64,000 nt of DNA, taken from assembly GCA_903772945.1 (NCBI GenBank), contig CAICTM010000342.1, forward strand, positions 1 through 64,000. The letters run 5' to 3'. This DNA comes from Seminavis robusta. Its lineage: Eukaryota > Bacillariophyta > Bacillariophyceae > Naviculales > Naviculaceae. This document shows positions 63,050 through 64,000 of this stretch, piece after piece. Both the position numbers and the translations under genes were made by a program. Every line of letters begins with the position of its first letter. Position 1 is the first letter of the stretch. The notes under the pieces were generated by a model. It made no database searches. It was not told the DNA's origin and saw only the letters and a list, made by a program, of their open reading frames with translations.

Positions 63050-63916
63050 ATGATGTTGGACACAACCAAAGAGCTTCCGTTCGTGATTGGGGCTGGTGTG
63101 GGTCGAACAGGCACCCATTCCCTTCAGGCCGCCTTGATTACCCTGGGCTACAACAAACCGTTTCACATGCATGAGATCTTGGATGGATTTGTAGATCCAA
63201 ATCCATGGTTTGAATACATGCAAAATGAACGGACCACTGGAATGATCAACAACACATTGGCCCTCAAGATGGCTCAAAATGTCATTGATCTTGGATACAC
63301 TGCCACCACTGACTACCCCTGCTGCTTCCTCTATTCTGAATTTTTGGAGCTCACCAATGGCAAAGGAAAGGTCATTTTGTCGGTCCGATCCAGTCCAAGT
63401 GACTGGAAGAAATCGGTCCTCGATACAATTGGGATCCTTTCTCTTCCATTCTTCAAGCCACCATTTTCATTCAGCCCATTCTTTTCCCAGTTTGCTGGTG
63501 TCCTTGTCCCTTGGCTGTGGGAACGCACTGGAGTTGCCAATCTAGGACAGATTGATGTCCCTATGGAATCTATAATTGACTACGAAGACAACATGGAGGC
63601 TGCCTACACACAATGGATTAAGACCATCAAGAAGCAAGTCCCTCGTAAGCAGCTCCTTATTCATCATGCCAAGGACGGGTACCCCCCACTCTGCAAGTTT
63701 CTTGGTATTGAAAAGGCTGACTGCCCAAAAGAAGATTACCCCCATATTGGTGACACACAAGAAATGAAGCAGTTGATTCGAACATTTGAGATTGTGACAG
63801 AAGCCTTTTGGCCAGTTGTAGTCTTGCTAGGCCTGCTGCTGGTGCTAGTGATTCAGCGTGTGATGCATAGGAACGGAAAGGGAAAGTTCAGCAAGACCGC
63901 AGAAAAGTTGGACTGA
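63050..63916 (+). CDS. Sulfotransferase-family protein, copy 2
   Basis: 288 residues, the same length as copy 1 and almost the same sequence. Same P-loop (FVIGAGVGRTGTHS), KVILSVRSSPSDW segment and tail anchor (VVVLLGLLLVLVIQRVM). Differences concentrate at 63185-63235 (FVDPNPWFEYMQNERTTG against LVDADPWFELAANERATG in copy 1), with scattered changes near the end. About 315 bases (63248-63564) are base-identical to 61243-61559. Both copies keep intact frames, so both may be expressed. Upstream flank differs more than the coding part, suggesting recent duplication or gene conversion. The window ends 84 bases after the stop. Confidence 0.75.
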   Translation: MMLDTTKELPFVIGAGVGRTGTHSLQAALITLGYNKPFHMHEILDGFVDPNPWFEYMQNERTTGMINNTLALKMAQNVIDLGYTATTDYPCCFLYSEFLELTNGKGKVILSVRSSPSDWKKSVLDTIGILSLPFFKPPFSFSPFFSQFAGVLVPWLWERTGVANLGQIDVPMESIIDYEDNMEAAYTQWIKTIKKQVPRKQLLIHHAKDGYPPLCKFLGIEKADCPKEDYPHIGDTQEMKQLIRTFEIVTEAFWPVVVLLGLLLVLVIQRVMHRNGKGKFSKTAEKLD

Positions 63917-64000
63917 GCACTGAACGTTGAAAAAAGGCCAATCTTGTGGCAGGCTCCTTGTTTGCATTTTAGTGTATTCTCCTCAGTAATGGTGTCTACC

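Noticed and set aside
1-64000. tRNA or rRNA genes
   Set aside because: I looked for B-box-like GGTTCGAATCC and its complement; the near matches lie in coding sequence or lack an A-box. None can be supported by eye.
1-64000. CRISPR array
   Set aside because: Repeats here are tandem, coding or foldback; none has regular spacers, and the DNA is eukaryotic.

Overview
The window looks like nuclear DNA from a diatom, probably a raphid pennate. Genes are compact, on both strands, often tail to tail, with few short GT-AG introns (about 70-130 nt). Diatom hallmarks are leucine-rich-repeat membrane proteins ending in a Cys-rich CGCDCPC motif, secreted Lys/Ser-rich and Pro/Thr/Ser-rich wall-like proteins, a calcium-dependent kinase fused to ankyrin repeats, WAHENGCPWD-type ankyrin repeats, and a plastid-type presequence with a signal peptide followed by Phe. 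The species cannot be fixed from sequence alone.

Layout. 0.5-4.4 kb: a DOT1-like histone methyltransferase facing a four-exon mitochondrial propionyl-CoA carboxylase beta chain. 4.9-8.6 kb: a frameshifted ankyrin-type gene and a secreted beta-propeller-like protein. 8.7-33.5 kb holds four genes, all on the minus strand, for secreted low-complexity proteins. Their C-terminal domain (FFxGxGRxPT signature, about 130 residues) is shared, and three of the four also have Lys/Ser-rich segments like those of silica-associated proteins. Between them lie a broken transposase-like element, an INSIG-like membrane protein, an ACAA2-type thiolase, a fucosyltransferase-like glycosyltransferase, an aldo/keto reductase and a 2 kb pyrimidine-rich region with two long hairpins. 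34.5-39.7 kb: a RING-finger protein with a ricin-B-like tail, retroelement fossils and a plastid-type aspartate/prephenate aminotransferase whose 3' tail is duplicated 4 kb away. 40.1-50.2 kb: two paralogous LRR membrane proteins on opposite strands, with a retroelement fossil and a secreted protein between them. 51.5-64 kb: a TPR-like protein, 4 kb of repeat-rich intergenic DNA with a mariner-like MITE and a TTCAACA-rich foldback, the six-exon CDPK-ankyrin gene and two nearly identical tandem sulfotransferases.

The metabolic genes (propionyl-CoA carboxylase, thiolase, aminotransferase) are ordinary housekeeping genes with no visible operon logic. The most original content is the secreted-protein cluster, a candidate diatom-specific cell-wall or extracellular-matrix family. 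The CDPK fused to a duplicated ankyrin block is second. A 13-N assembly gap interrupts one cluster member, so its exact sequence is not known.
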